Positions 33,932-42,709 of a stretch of DNA of 55,103 nt are shown here, one piece after another. The position numbers and the translations under genes were made by a program. Numbering within the stretch: position 1 is the first letter of the stretch; the number at the start of each line of letters is the position of its first letter. The DNA is from CAYVFC01 sp964450715 (GTDB lineage: Bacteria; Myxococcota_A; Polyangia; Polyangiales; JAFGIB01): positions 1 to 55,103 of the forward strand of contig CAYVFC010000045.1 in the NCBI GenBank assembly GCA_964450715.1, read 5' to 3'. The notes below the pieces were generated by a model. It was not told the origin of the DNA and made no database searches. It worked only from the letters and a program-made list of their open reading frames with translations.

Positions 33932-35242
33932 GTGGATCCGGCCGGTCCGATCAAACCGTTCCGCGTCAAGCGCTTCCTGCAGGAGCTGAACCGTTTCGGA
34001 GCGGGACGCGAGCCGGAGAGCGTCAGCAGGCTCGCCTACGGCGAGCAGGACATGGCCGCCCGCAAGCTGCTGGCGAAGAGGCTGCGGGATCTCGATCTAC
34101 ATCTCTACTCCGATGCGGTCGGGAACCTGGCAGGGCTCACCCGGCCGCTCGATCCGGATACGCCCTTCGTGCTCGTCGGCTCGCACCTGGATACGGCCAG
34201 CGACGTCGGTCGCTACGGCGGTGCGCTGGGCACCGCGGCCGGGCTGGAGCTGCTGCACCAGAGAGCGGAGGGCGCCCTCGATCCGCACATACCGCTGGGG
34301 CTGGTCTGTTTCGCCTGCGGCGAGCCGGCACGCTTCGGCATCGCCGGGCTGGGTAGCCGCTACTTCATCGGCGAGATCGACAACCGCGATCTCGAGCGGA
34401 TCGACGAGGTCGCGGTTGACGGGCGGCAGCCGCAAACGTTGGCGCAAGTGCTCGCCGAGCGGAAGGTCGCGCAGACCATGCTGCGGTGGGAGACCCTGTC
34501 GCTGTTCCGCGGCAGCCCGGAGCAATCGCTGCGCCACCTGCAGGTCGCGGCCTTCCTCGAGCTGGGCGTGCAGGAGCAGTCCGGCAGCGACCGGTCGCCC
34601 GGCGAGGCGGAGATCGTGTCCCGGGTAGCCGCACCGCTGCGGGTGAGCATCACGCTGAGCAGGCTGGCGTCGCCCTCGCACTCCTCGACCACGCGGGAGC
34701 GAGGGGAGCTGTTCGCGCTGGCCCTGGAGGTCTGGACGCGTTTCGAGGCCTACTGCGATTCGCGGCCCGGGCTGGCGCGGACCATCGTCGGCATGAGCAC
34801 CCCGGGCTGGCGCTGGGAGCGGAGCGCCGATGCCCTGGAGATGCACGTGGAGGTCAGCAGCACCTCTGCCAAGCGCAACAACCGGGCGCTGGCGCACCTG
34901 CAGCACCTGTTCCACAGGCTGACGAGCAAGCGTCAGATTTTGTTGTCGCGCTTCGAGGTCGTTCACCGCACCGGACCGGTAAAGATGAGCGGGCGGCTCA
35001 ACGGCGCGCTGGCCTCGGCCGCGCGCGGGCTCGGGATCAAGACCCGGGCTGTATCGACCCGCGAAGAGAGCGACGCCAGCGTCATGGCCAAACGGTACCC
35101 CGGCGCGATGGTCCGGCTGCCCTGCCCGGCGGGCACCGGGCTGAAGCCGCACGAGCCGGAAGAGATCGCGGCAGTGGCGGCCGCCGTACGCCTCCTGCTG
35201 GAGACGGTGAAGAGCTTGAATAAAACGAAGCGCAGATCGTGA
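33932..35242 (+). CDS. M20/hydantoinase-fold protein with degenerate active site
   Basis: 436 residues, GTG start at 33932. Full-length match in layout to Zn amidohydrolases of the hydantoinase/carbamoylase/allantoate group. His85 (GSHLD) and a C-terminal PHEPEE His407 are kept, but the bridging Asp of GRFDG is Gly96 (GRYGGALG), the first Glu of the EEG motif (catalytic base) is Gly130, and the ELHIEQG His ligand is Gly212 (ELGVQEQ). The metal cluster and base are therefore largely missing in an intact reading frame. Probably a non-catalytic or repurposed relative. Its stop overlaps the next gene start by 4 bp (GTGA). Confidence 0.75.
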   Translation: MDPAGPIKPFRVKRFLQELNRFGAGREPESVSRLAYGEQDMAARKLLAKRLRDLDLHLYSDAVGNLAGLTRPLDPDTPFVLVGSHLDTASDVGRYGGALGTAAGLELLHQRAEGALDPHIPLGLVCFACGEPARFGIAGLGSRYFIGEIDNRDLERIDEVAVDGRQPQTLAQVLAERKVAQTMLRWETLSLFRGSPEQSLRHLQVAAFLELGVQEQSGSDRSPGEAEIVSRVAAPLRVSITLSRLASPSHSSTTRERGELFALALEVWTRFEAYCDSRPGLARTIVGMSTPGWRWERSADALEMHVEVSSTSAKRNNRALAHLQHLFHRLTSKRQILLSRFEVVHRTGPVKMSGRLNGALASAARGLGIKTRAVSTREESDASVMAKRYPGAMVRLPCPAGTGLKPHEPEEIAAVAAAVRLLLETVKSLNKTKRRS

Positions 35243-35826
35243 CCTCCCCGACGAGGTGGACTACTTTGCGCTCAAGTAGCCGCCAAGCCCCCAAACCCGA
35301 ATCCGTACCCGAACCCGTACCCAAACCCATGCCGCGCCCGCCCAGAGAACAGCTGCAGCTGTCCATCATCCGGCACGAAGATCGAGTCGAGAGCCGCAAG
35401 ATGATGGAGCGTTTAAGGAAGGACGCTGCCGCCATCGCCGCCGAGTTCGGGCTGCAGGTCGGGGTGATGCGGGCGGAAAAGCCCGGCATCAACCACTACT
35501 ACGGCGTCTGTTTCCGCGACGGCACCATCCATATCCGGCTGCGCCACGCCACCACCGGCCGCCTGCTCCGCTACTCCAGCCTGATCGACACCGTCTGCCA
35601 CGAGCTCGCGCACCTGCGCCACTTCGACCACTCCGAACGCTTCGAAGCCTTGTACGAGCGTATGCTGGCCTTTGCCCGCGCCCAGGGCATCTACCGCCCC
35701 TCGCGCCGCAAGCCCCCGCCGCCCGAGCCGCCGCCCGAGGGACCGCCCGAGGCGCTTCAGCTTCCGCTCTTCGGAGGCCGCGAGGTCGTCCGCGCGATCA
35801 CCGATCGCAAGAACCGACCCCGTTAA
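35239..35826 (+). CDS. YgjP/DUF45-type zinc metallopeptidase
   Basis: 195 residues with GTG 35239 (ATG 35330 possible if the Pro-rich leader is not translated). The zinc site is explicit: HELAHLRHFDH at 121-131, matching the HExxH-x5-H motif of YgjP-like/WLM-related proteins and followed by SERFEAL, as in that family. The first 35 residues are Pro/Glu/Lys-rich, encoded by a hexamer-like repeat of CCCGAACCCGTA. The C-terminus has PPPEPPPEGPPE. Cytoplasmic. Overlaps the pseudo-hydantoinase gene, suggesting translation coupling; biological substrate unknown. Confidence 0.8.
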   Translation: MTSPTRWTTLRSSSRQAPKPESVPEPVPKPMPRPPREQLQLSIIRHEDRVESRKMMERLRKDAAAIAAEFGLQVGVMRAEKPGINHYYGVCFRDGTIHIRLRHATTGRLLRYSSLIDTVCHELAHLRHFDHSERFEALYERMLAFARAQGIYRPSRRKPPPPEPPPEGPPEALQLPLFGGREVVRAITDRKNRPR

Positions 35827-35867
35827 TCCATCCCCATCCCGGTTGGCGGGGCTCTGGCTAACGGGGC

Positions 35868-36503
35868 TCAGATCCCCGCGTCGCTCAGCTCGCCGCAGGC
35901 GATCTCGTCCAGCGGTCCGCCCGCGTAGCGGGCCAGCTCGGTGCGCTCTATACAACCGAGCCCGGCTGACGACATCACTCCACAATTGCCGTTCGGCTTG
36001 CAGCATCCGAGCAGGTCGATGGCTCCGCCGATGAACGTATGCGAGGGACAGGTCTCGTCCAGCTCGCCCGGCATGTCCCACGGCTGGCAGGGACCGGTAG
36101 CCCAGCCCAGGTTGCCGCCGCATTCGTCCTCCGTCGTGCAACAGGCCGCCAGCTGCGAGCCCTCCGGCGCCTCGCACACCTCGCCGCCGCACATCAACGG
36201 CCCGGCATCCGCGCCCGAGCTACCGCCCCCGCCTTCGCCCCCGAGGCCGCCCGAGCCCCCGCCGTCCTCGGTGCCGCCGTCCATACCGCCGGCGCCGCCC
36301 GAGCCGCCGCTTCCGCCGCCGTCCGCGCCGCCCGCACCCCCGGAACCGGCCGTACCCACGCCCGCGTCCAGCCCGTCGCCGCCCGAGCCGCCGCTGCCGT
36401 CGTCATCGTCGTCACCGCCGCACCCGGCAGCTACCAACAGCAGTACCATACCCAGAGCCTGCGCTAGCCCCACCTTTGTAACGCGCGAAATCCCGTCGAT
36501 CAT
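35868..36503 (-). CDS. Gly-rich linker lipoprotein
   Basis: 211 residues from ATG 36503; a longer in-frame start at 36551 lacks a signal peptide. Lipobox VAAGC followed by five Asp, then a GGSGGxGG linker (about residues 38-100). The C-terminal half has about ten cysteines: CGGEVC, ACCTTEDEC, GCCKPNGNC. No enzyme motif. Same style as the lipoproteins at 4217 and 26951, suggesting a paralogous export class. Convergent with the YgjP-type gene. Confidence 0.73.
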   Translation of the reverse strand: MIDGISRVTKVGLAQALGMVLLLVAAGCGGDDDDDGSGGSGGDGLDAGVGTAGSGGAGGADGGGSGGSGGAGGMDGGTEDGGGSGGLGGEGGGGSSGADAGPLMCGGEVCEAPEGSQLAACCTTEDECGGNLGWATGPCQPWDMPGELDETCPSHTFIGGAIDLLGCCKPNGNCGVMSSAGLGCIERTELARYAGGPLDEIACGELSDAGI

Positions 36504-36684
36504 AACGCCCACCGCCTCTCCCGTTCCGTGGCCTACCCGATCCGATCTCACTCATTAGTACCAGCACCCGCAATTCTTCCGCAAGATGCCCCGATACGGG
36601 GTACGATACGTAAGCGTGCCGCCCATCCGCCAAACGCGGTTTCATCCCAACGAACTCGAAACCGTGTATCGAAATGGACCGACG

Positions 36685-38037
36685 ATGATAAGGCCGAGCG
36701 AAAGGACGATCTCGGTTGTACAGACCAATCGAGCCTATCGGGGCCGACGAGCGGTCCGCTGGTTTTCTGTGATTATTCTCTTTATCGTTCCGGTCGCGCT
36801 CTTTCTCGCGCTCTCATGGGCCTACTCGCATCCTTTGCCCGCTCTGACCGATCGACAGAATTTATGGTTTGGCGCTGATATTCCGCGATTCTCGAAGAAC
36901 TGGATGGCCGGTCAATGGTTCCGTGCCCATCTCCACCCCGCGGTTGCTTTTTTATTCGTTGCCTACGGGCGTGTACTGAGTGCTCTGGGCATCGATGCCA
37001 CGCGGCTGCCGCTGCCGATCCTGGCCTTGCCCGTCGCCGTAGCGACCTCAGCGGCGACCGTCTTCTGCGTTCGGACACTACCGAACAGTGGCGAGGTCTC
37101 GTCGCAGAAGTGGTTGCTGCTTGTCAGCGCCCTGGTGATCGGCCCGTGTCTCCTGTTCGCTCCAATCCCGGAATCCCATGTTCTCGGTGGAGCGGCCCTT
37201 CTGGCTCAAGGCACTCTGGTGTTCGACACGCTACGCGCGGGGGCTGATGGCAACCGATTCCGGGCCATCGCGGTCGTCGTATTTGGTGCGCTGGCGGCAG
37301 CCTGCACCGTGACCAATATCGTCCCGGCCTTTTTTCTTCTATTGACCCTCCTGCCGAGAATCGGAGCGGGAAAAGTTCTCGCCGGTAGTCTCGTGATGAC
37401 GCTACTCGTCGTCGCGAGCAGCTTTCTGGCATGGATAGGGAATAATGACGTCTCCCTCGGTGCCGAAATCCAGTTCGAACGGTTTTTTATTAGACCTCCA
37501 TCCGTCGGTTCGTTGGTCGAAAGCTTCAACAATCTGGTCGTCAAACAGTTTGGCATCCCCAGGATCGAGGCGGGTACGAACTCCGACCCGATAGATCCGG
37601 TTTTCGGGCTGGTCGTTGCTAGCGGCCCACCCAGGCTTTCAATCTACGCGGCTTTGCTGTGGTGGGTTGGCATCTCATGGTGGTCAACCGGTGACCGGGC
37701 GACGCGGCAGCAACGGCTGTTCGTCGCGGCGTGCGTGGCTGGCATCGCGTGGATTGTGGGCCTCCACGGAGCCTACGGCACCCATGAGTGTTATCTGTAC
37801 TCCCCCAACGCGTGGCCCCTGGTGCTGCTTCCTGGACTTGCTGCTCTTTCGTCGGATCGCGCGCGCCGCTACGGCCCGTCGATCGCCTTGAAGGCATCCG
37901 TCCTGTTGAGTTGCCTGCAATCGGCCATGGGAGCGAAATCCCTGCATAGCGCACTGCAAGCCGTAGTAGAAGTAATAGAAACGGGGGGGATGTCCCTTTC
38001 GCTGTCGATCTGTTGTCCGGGAGTCGGCGCCGGATAA
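36685..38037 (+). CDS. Polytopic membrane protein (GT-C-like) of lower GC
   Basis: 450 residues from ATG 36685 (36586 is another possible start). About eight to ten membrane segments. A first loop has DRQNLWFGADIPRF followed by FRAHLHPAVAFLF, resembling the N-terminal loop of GT-C type glycosyltransferases, but conserved acidic catalytic residues are unclear. The base composition is visibly lower in G+C than neighbouring genes, suggesting a foreign origin or relaxed selection. The C-terminus (CLQSAMGAKSLHS...) does not form a typical soluble domain, so the protein may be truncated. No close family identified. Confidence 0.55.
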   Translation: MIRPSERTISVVQTNRAYRGRRAVRWFSVIILFIVPVALFLALSWAYSHPLPALTDRQNLWFGADIPRFSKNWMAGQWFRAHLHPAVAFLFVAYGRVLSALGIDATRLPLPILALPVAVATSAATVFCVRTLPNSGEVSSQKWLLLVSALVIGPCLLFAPIPESHVLGGAALLAQGTLVFDTLRAGADGNRFRAIAVVVFGALAAACTVTNIVPAFFLLLTLLPRIGAGKVLAGSLVMTLLVVASSFLAWIGNNDVSLGAEIQFERFFIRPPSVGSLVESFNNLVVKQFGIPRIEAGTNSDPIDPVFGLVVASGPPRLSIYAALLWWVGISWWSTGDRATRQQRLFVAACVAGIAWIVGLHGAYGTHECYLYSPNAWPLVLLPGLAALSSDRARRYGPSIALKASVLLSCLQSAMGAKSLHSALQAVVEVIETGGMSLSLSICCPGVGAG

Positions 38038-38091
38038 CGGATCGGCGTACGCGTTGCATTAACTGGATAATTGGTAAACGAGGGGACGGCG

Positions 38092-38883
38092 ATGAACAGG
38101 AGCACCTGGAAGCGGACCGCGGGCAGGCAAGGGACGGCGTGCGCCGTGTCCGCGGTTCTGGTTTTTCTGGCGGGGGGTTGTGGCGTCAAGATGCACGAGG
38201 CCGGCGAGCCGGATGCCGCAGCATTGCAGGGCGCCGGCGGGTGGTCGGGGAGCGGCACCGACGGCTACGGACGGGCCGGAAGCGGCTCCTTTGACATCGA
38301 CGCGGCGGGGTGGCTCGACGGCGAGGGGCCGGTGGCCGGTGCGAGCGGCGCTCCCGGACCGAGAACGGATTCCGGTATAAATCCGTTGCCGGCAACGATG
38401 TGCGGCAACGGCATCATCGATCAGGGCGAGCAGTGCGACGGGGTCAATCTGCAAGGCGCTACCTGCCTGATGCTCGGGTTCGCAGGGGGCGGGGTGCTCG
38501 CCTGCCACGGCTTCACCTGTACCTACAACGTTTCCGGGTGCCAGCAGGCGAGTTGCGGCAACGGCATCGTCGAACAGGGCGAGCAGTGCGACGGGGATAA
38601 CCTTTACGGCGAGAGCTGCGCCAGCCTGGGCCACGGCGGCGGCCAGCTGTACTGCTCGGTTTTCTGCACCTTCGACGTCAACATGTGCGTCGACTCCATG
38701 CGCTGCGGCGACGGCGTGGTGCAGGAGGAGCTGGACGAGTTCTGCGACGGCGATGATCTCAACGGTATGACCTGCGTCGGGCTGGGGTACCAGGGCGGCA
38801 CACTGTCCTGTGATACCGCTACCTGCCGGTACGATACCTCGATGTGCTGGCGGAACTACTGTGTCCGCGGCGTCTGCCGCTAG
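38092..38883 (+). CDS. Lipoprotein with Myxococcota-type Cys repeats (DUF4215-like)
   Basis: 263 residues; ATG 38092 with GAGGGG upstream. Signal peptide with lipobox-like LAGGC. Three repeats of the type CGNGIIDQGEQCDG-x-NLxGxTC appear at about residues 100-255 (CGNGIIDQGEQCDG, CGNGIVEQGEQCDG, CGDGVVQEELDEFCDG), the hallmark of the Cys-rich DUF4215-like repeats common in Myxococcota. Presumably exposed on the outer membrane; role unknown. Its last 23 bases overlap the next gene, which may be coupled to it. Confidence 0.8.
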   Translation: MNRSTWKRTAGRQGTACAVSAVLVFLAGGCGVKMHEAGEPDAAALQGAGGWSGSGTDGYGRAGSGSFDIDAAGWLDGEGPVAGASGAPGPRTDSGINPLPATMCGNGIIDQGEQCDGVNLQGATCLMLGFAGGGVLACHGFTCTYNVSGCQQASCGNGIVEQGEQCDGDNLYGESCASLGHGGGQLYCSVFCTFDVNMCVDSMRCGDGVVQEELDEFCDGDDLNGMTCVGLGYQGGTLSCDTATCRYDTSMCWRNYCVRGVCR

Positions 38884-40633
38884 CCGCCCCGGGGGCGGCC
38901 CGATTTCGCAACGCCTCTTTCCCTGGCTCCTCTTCGGCTTTATTGCGGGCGCGGTTTCGCTGCTGGTAGTCGCTCGCGAAACCGATCCCGCGGCCAGCCT
39001 GGCCAGCCAGCATCGTATCGGCATCGCCGGGTTGCGGTACGAGCAGAGCCACAACGACGCGCTGCTGTTCGCGGTGTGCGGCCTGGTCGGCGTCTCTCTG
39101 CTCCGGGGCGCCTGGCAGCGACGCGGCCGGCCGGTCGAAGGCGATGAGACGACGGCGCGGCCTTTCTCGGTAGCGACCGCCGGCGCGCCCGCGGCGCTGC
39201 TGCTGGTCGCAGCATTCGGGTACTTCTACGGAACGACCGGGGTGGCGCGCCCCTACTACCCCTGCCTGTGGGACGCGTTCCACGCCTTCATCGGCCCGAA
39301 GTACCACGACGAGCTCGGCTATTTCGGTTTTTATGAATGTATCGTACAGGCGGACGAAGGGGAGCTGCTGGCGGACGCCGATCCGGTCACCGACCTCGAG
39401 CGCTACCGGTTGGTTCCGGCCGCGACCCTGCGCGCGCGTCCCGACTGCCGGCAGCGGTTCGCGCCGGAGCGGTGGCAGGCCTTTGGCGACGACCTGGCTG
39501 CTTTCCGCCTCTACCACATGGGACGATACGGGCAGATGGTGCGGGACTTCGGCTACAACGGCACCCCGACCCACACCTTGTTCGCCGGTGCGCTGGCCGG
39601 GAGCCTGCGGGCGGACTTCCGCACGCTGACCCTGATGGGCCTGCTGGACGTGGCCCTGCTCTGCGCGATGATGGCCGCGGTTTGCCAGCTGCTGGGCTGG
39701 CGAACGGGCTGCTTGTTCGTCCTCTTCTTCCTGGTCAACTTCTCCGACCGCTTCGTGCACGTGGGCGGCTCCTTCCTGCGCTACCCCTGGATGGCGCTGC
39801 TCGCCGTAGGTCTGGCCCTGCTGGCACGCGGGCGGCACGCCCTGGCCGCAGTGGCCCTGAGCGCATCGGCCATGCTGGCGGTCTTTCCCGCCCTTTTTCT
39901 GGCCGGCATCGGCTGCAAGGCCGCGACCGGCGCGCTGCGCGGACGGCTGCCGGCGCCGGAGCATCGGCGTTTTCTGGCCTGGGCCGCGGTCACCGCGCTG
40001 GTCCTGGGCTTACTCGGTGTATGCCACGGTCGGGGAGCCGGCAACTACCGGGACTTCCTGGCCAAGATGGCGGTGCACGTGAAGATCGTCAACGAAAGCC
40101 GGGTGGGGCTGCAGTACCTGTTCCTGTCGGGCGAGGACGGCAAGCGAGGCGCGCTTGAGTCTGTCTCGAGAGACCCGCGGGCAAAAAAATCGCCGGCGCG
40201 GCATCGGCACCTGCACTTGAGGGATCTGTCGCCGCTATATTACCCGGTGGCGCTGATCGCGCTGGGGCTCGCCCTGCTTGTCGTCTTGCGGCTCGACGAC
40301 CTGGAGGCGAGCGTGCTGCTGGGCGCGCTGCTGCTTTTGGTTCTGTTCAACGCCGTGCAGTACTACTGGACCTGCGCCGCGGTGCTGGTGCTGCTCTGGC
40401 ACCGCCGGCTCGAAACCGCAGCCGGCCGGGCCATGGTTTCGACGCTGTTTTTGTTGACGGGCGCGGTCTACGTCGCCTGGCTGCTCACCGGCGACCTGCC
40501 CTTCTGCGACACGGTGCTGACCCCGCTGGTGCTCGCGGTCTATCTCGCCCTCTGCCTGGGGGTTCTCTTCTTTATTATCGTATCCGGAAGCCTCGATGTC
40601 GTAGCTCATGATCCAACACATCTCGATCGGTAA
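38861..40633 (+). CDS. Polytopic membrane protein of unknown function
   Basis: 590 residues if started at GTG 38861 (GGCGGA upstream); an earlier GTG at 38810 would overlap the lipoprotein more. About eleven hydrophobic segments. A large first outer loop (about residues 95-210) is rich in Asp/Tyr/His, with a YHDELGYFGFYE segment and later DFGYNGTPTH. A LRYPW motif precedes the middle helices. This topology resembles GT-C glycosyltransferases or O-antigen-type membrane enzymes, but no catalytic signature is certain. Separate from the A-D paralog family. Convergent with paralog D. Confidence 0.6.
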   Translation: MSAASAASRPGGGPISQRLFPWLLFGFIAGAVSLLVVARETDPAASLASQHRIGIAGLRYEQSHNDALLFAVCGLVGVSLLRGAWQRRGRPVEGDETTARPFSVATAGAPAALLLVAAFGYFYGTTGVARPYYPCLWDAFHAFIGPKYHDELGYFGFYECIVQADEGELLADADPVTDLERYRLVPAATLRARPDCRQRFAPERWQAFGDDLAAFRLYHMGRYGQMVRDFGYNGTPTHTLFAGALAGSLRADFRTLTLMGLLDVALLCAMMAAVCQLLGWRTGCLFVLFFLVNFSDRFVHVGGSFLRYPWMALLAVGLALLARGRHALAAVALSASAMLAVFPALFLAGIGCKAATGALRGRLPAPEHRRFLAWAAVTALVLGLLGVCHGRGAGNYRDFLAKMAVHVKIVNESRVGLQYLFLSGEDGKRGALESVSRDPRAKKSPARHRHLHLRDLSPLYYPVALIALGLALLVVLRLDDLEASVLLGALLLLVLFNAVQYYWTCAAVLVLLWHRRLETAAGRAMVSTLFLLTGAVYVAWLLTGDLPFCDTVLTPLVLAVYLALCLGVLFFIIVSGSLDVVAHDPTHLDR

Positions 40634-40711
40634 TTGGCTGGCTTTACCGCGCATTTTGGGTATGGGTCCGCGTTTGGACACCAACTCGGCCGGCCGTCGG
40701 GAGGTGGACAA

Positions 40712-42565
40712 TCAACGGAGAAGTAGGGAAGGGGAGGGGGCGATGGGCAGGATGCGCTGCTGCCCCACCGCCGGCAGCTCGAAGCGGCGCATCCCGTTTT
40801 CGGTGCAGTGCAGAAACCGGTAGGAGCAATCCTCCAGAGGCCGGTCGAAGGTGAAGCGGACGTGCAGCGGCTTGCCGCCCTCGGTCTGCAGCACCTCGAC
40901 CCTCATCCCCTCGAGCACGACAGTATCTCCGGTTTGCATGGGGTATCGGTCGGCGCGAAAGAAACGCTCGCTCTCGGAGGTCAGCAGCGGCCCGCCGATG
41001 GCGAACAGCTCCAGCACCCGTGGCCCGGTCCGGGAGAGCCGATGCGCTCGCTCCGCCCCGCTGAGCACGCGGAAGGAGCGCGGCATGGCACGGCCGTGGG
41101 CGAAGAGGATGAAGGGCGTGAAGTAGCTCACCGTGTGGTCGACCCCGCTCACCAGCACCACGTGCTGTCGCCCGACCGCAGGTCCGTCCAGGTCCGACCC
41201 CAGCACCCAGCGGCGCTGCGCGGCTCCCATGTTGACGTAGTCGCGCACCTCGTCAAGCGAGCGGCGCGAGGCTTGCCAGAGCTGGAAGTAGAGCAGGAAA
41301 CAGAGCGCCGCCAGGGCCGCGAGCGGAGGCCGCAGGGGCCGGATCCGCAGGGCGTCGCGCAGCCGCTGTACTGCTTGAAGCAGGACCACGGCCCAGAGGG
41401 CCGACACACCCACCGAGGCGGGCAGAACCGAGCGGGGCAAGGGGATGGGGGCGGTCATGGGAACCAGCGAGATCAGGGCCCCCAGAAGCAGCCAGCCAAG
41501 CTGTCGCCTCTGCTCGTGATCCCGTGCTCGCAGGGCCCAGGCGATCAGCAGCCCGGCCACCGCCGAGGACGCCAGGCCGATCAGTACGTGCCAGAACTCC
41601 CAGCCGGGGATCTGTTTCCATACGGATAGGGAGAACATATCGAGCTTCAAGAAGAAGTTGCCCCAGGGAGAACCGCCGAACCACCAGGAGGCGCTCAGCC
41701 CGAAGACCAGCTCGGCCAGAAAGACGGGGATGCGGCAACAGACCTCCACCAGGAAGACCAGCGGCTCCAGGAAGGGGTTGATATAGACCGCGGAGGACAG
41801 CACGCTGTACTGCAGCAGGTACTGGGTGGTCAGGAAGGCCAGGGCCATGCAGGCGGCGGGCAGCAGCGCCCGCGCCCGGACGCGCACCGGATCGCTCACG
41901 CCGAACAGCTCGAAAGCGAGCAGATAGGCGAACACGGTAAAGGCCCACTCCCCGCCCAGCAGCGACAGCGCGAACAGGGCTGCGCTCGCTACCGCGTAGC
42001 GGGGCGAACCGCCGCGGCGCCGGCGGATGTGCGCCCACAGGCCGAGCAGCCCCAAGCCGAGCGAGACCAGGGCGTTGCGGTTGGCCAGCCAGAGCAGCGG
42101 AACGCCGTTGCCCTCCTCCAGCGCGAAGAAGACGGTAGCCAGCGCCGCAGCGCGCCAGGGCAACAGCTCGCGGTACAGCAGCGCCACCGCCAGCGCCAGC
42201 ACTATCCACCAGAGCAGGGAGTGCAGGTGGTACAGCAGGTGGTCGGCCCCGAAAAGCTCGTTGTCCAGCACGATGAGCAGGCTGGAGAGCGGCCGCACCA
42301 TAGCCAGCCGGAGCCGCGGGTGGCTCCACCAGGGCAGCAGGCCCCGGTCCCTCAGCACCCGGACCTCCTCGGGCGATCCGTCCGAGAAGTCGAATAAGTC
42401 CAGGGGCGAGCGCCGAGCCGGATAGGCGCTCTGCAGCATGGCGTACTGCGCGTAGTCGTCGGAGTAGAAACCGGCGCCGAGCGCCTCGATCCGCAATCCC
42501 ACGCCCGCGGCCACCGCCGCCACCACCACGGCCGCGTGTACGGCTCCGGGAGGCACGCGCTTCAT
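40712..42565 (-). CDS. GT-C-like polytopic membrane protein, paralog D
   Basis: 617 residues from ATG 42565 (42616 possible). Same architecture as the A-C proteins 14 kb away: SDDYAQY in the first loop, WWSHPR, RPLSSLLIVLDNELFG, LYHLHSLLWW, ALEEGNG, WLANRNALV, GGEWAFTV, then a C-terminal soluble domain with LVSGVDHT and ELPAVGQQRILP. It is more diverged (no THWLD) and the FRP-S motif is LLIVLD, but the order of motifs is preserved. Presumably a sugar- or lipid-transferase-type inner membrane protein. Convergent with the membrane gene at 38861. Confidence 0.77.
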   Translation of the reverse strand: MKRVPPGAVHAAVVVAAVAAGVGLRIEALGAGFYSDDYAQYAMLQSAYPARRSPLDLFDFSDGSPEEVRVLRDRGLLPWWSHPRLRLAMVRPLSSLLIVLDNELFGADHLLYHLHSLLWWIVLALAVALLYRELLPWRAAALATVFFALEEGNGVPLLWLANRNALVSLGLGLLGLWAHIRRRRGGSPRYAVASAALFALSLLGGEWAFTVFAYLLAFELFGVSDPVRVRARALLPAACMALAFLTTQYLLQYSVLSSAVYINPFLEPLVFLVEVCCRIPVFLAELVFGLSASWWFGGSPWGNFFLKLDMFSLSVWKQIPGWEFWHVLIGLASSAVAGLLIAWALRARDHEQRRQLGWLLLGALISLVPMTAPIPLPRSVLPASVGVSALWAVVLLQAVQRLRDALRIRPLRPPLAALAALCFLLYFQLWQASRRSLDEVRDYVNMGAAQRRWVLGSDLDGPAVGRQHVVLVSGVDHTVSYFTPFILFAHGRAMPRSFRVLSGAERAHRLSRTGPRVLELFAIGGPLLTSESERFFRADRYPMQTGDTVVLEGMRVEVLQTEGGKPLHVRFTFDRPLEDCSYRFLHCTENGMRRFELPAVGQQRILPIAPSPSLLLR

Positions 42566-42709
42566 GGGAGAATTAATGCGGCAGGCACGCGGAAATTGAA
42601 AACCGGCAGAGGTCATATCCGCGGAGGGGCCCTGTTCATCGCGCTTCTGCTGCGCCGATTCGACCGGGTCATGAGCCGGTGAAGAGCGGCCCGACCGGCC
42701 GGAAACGGC

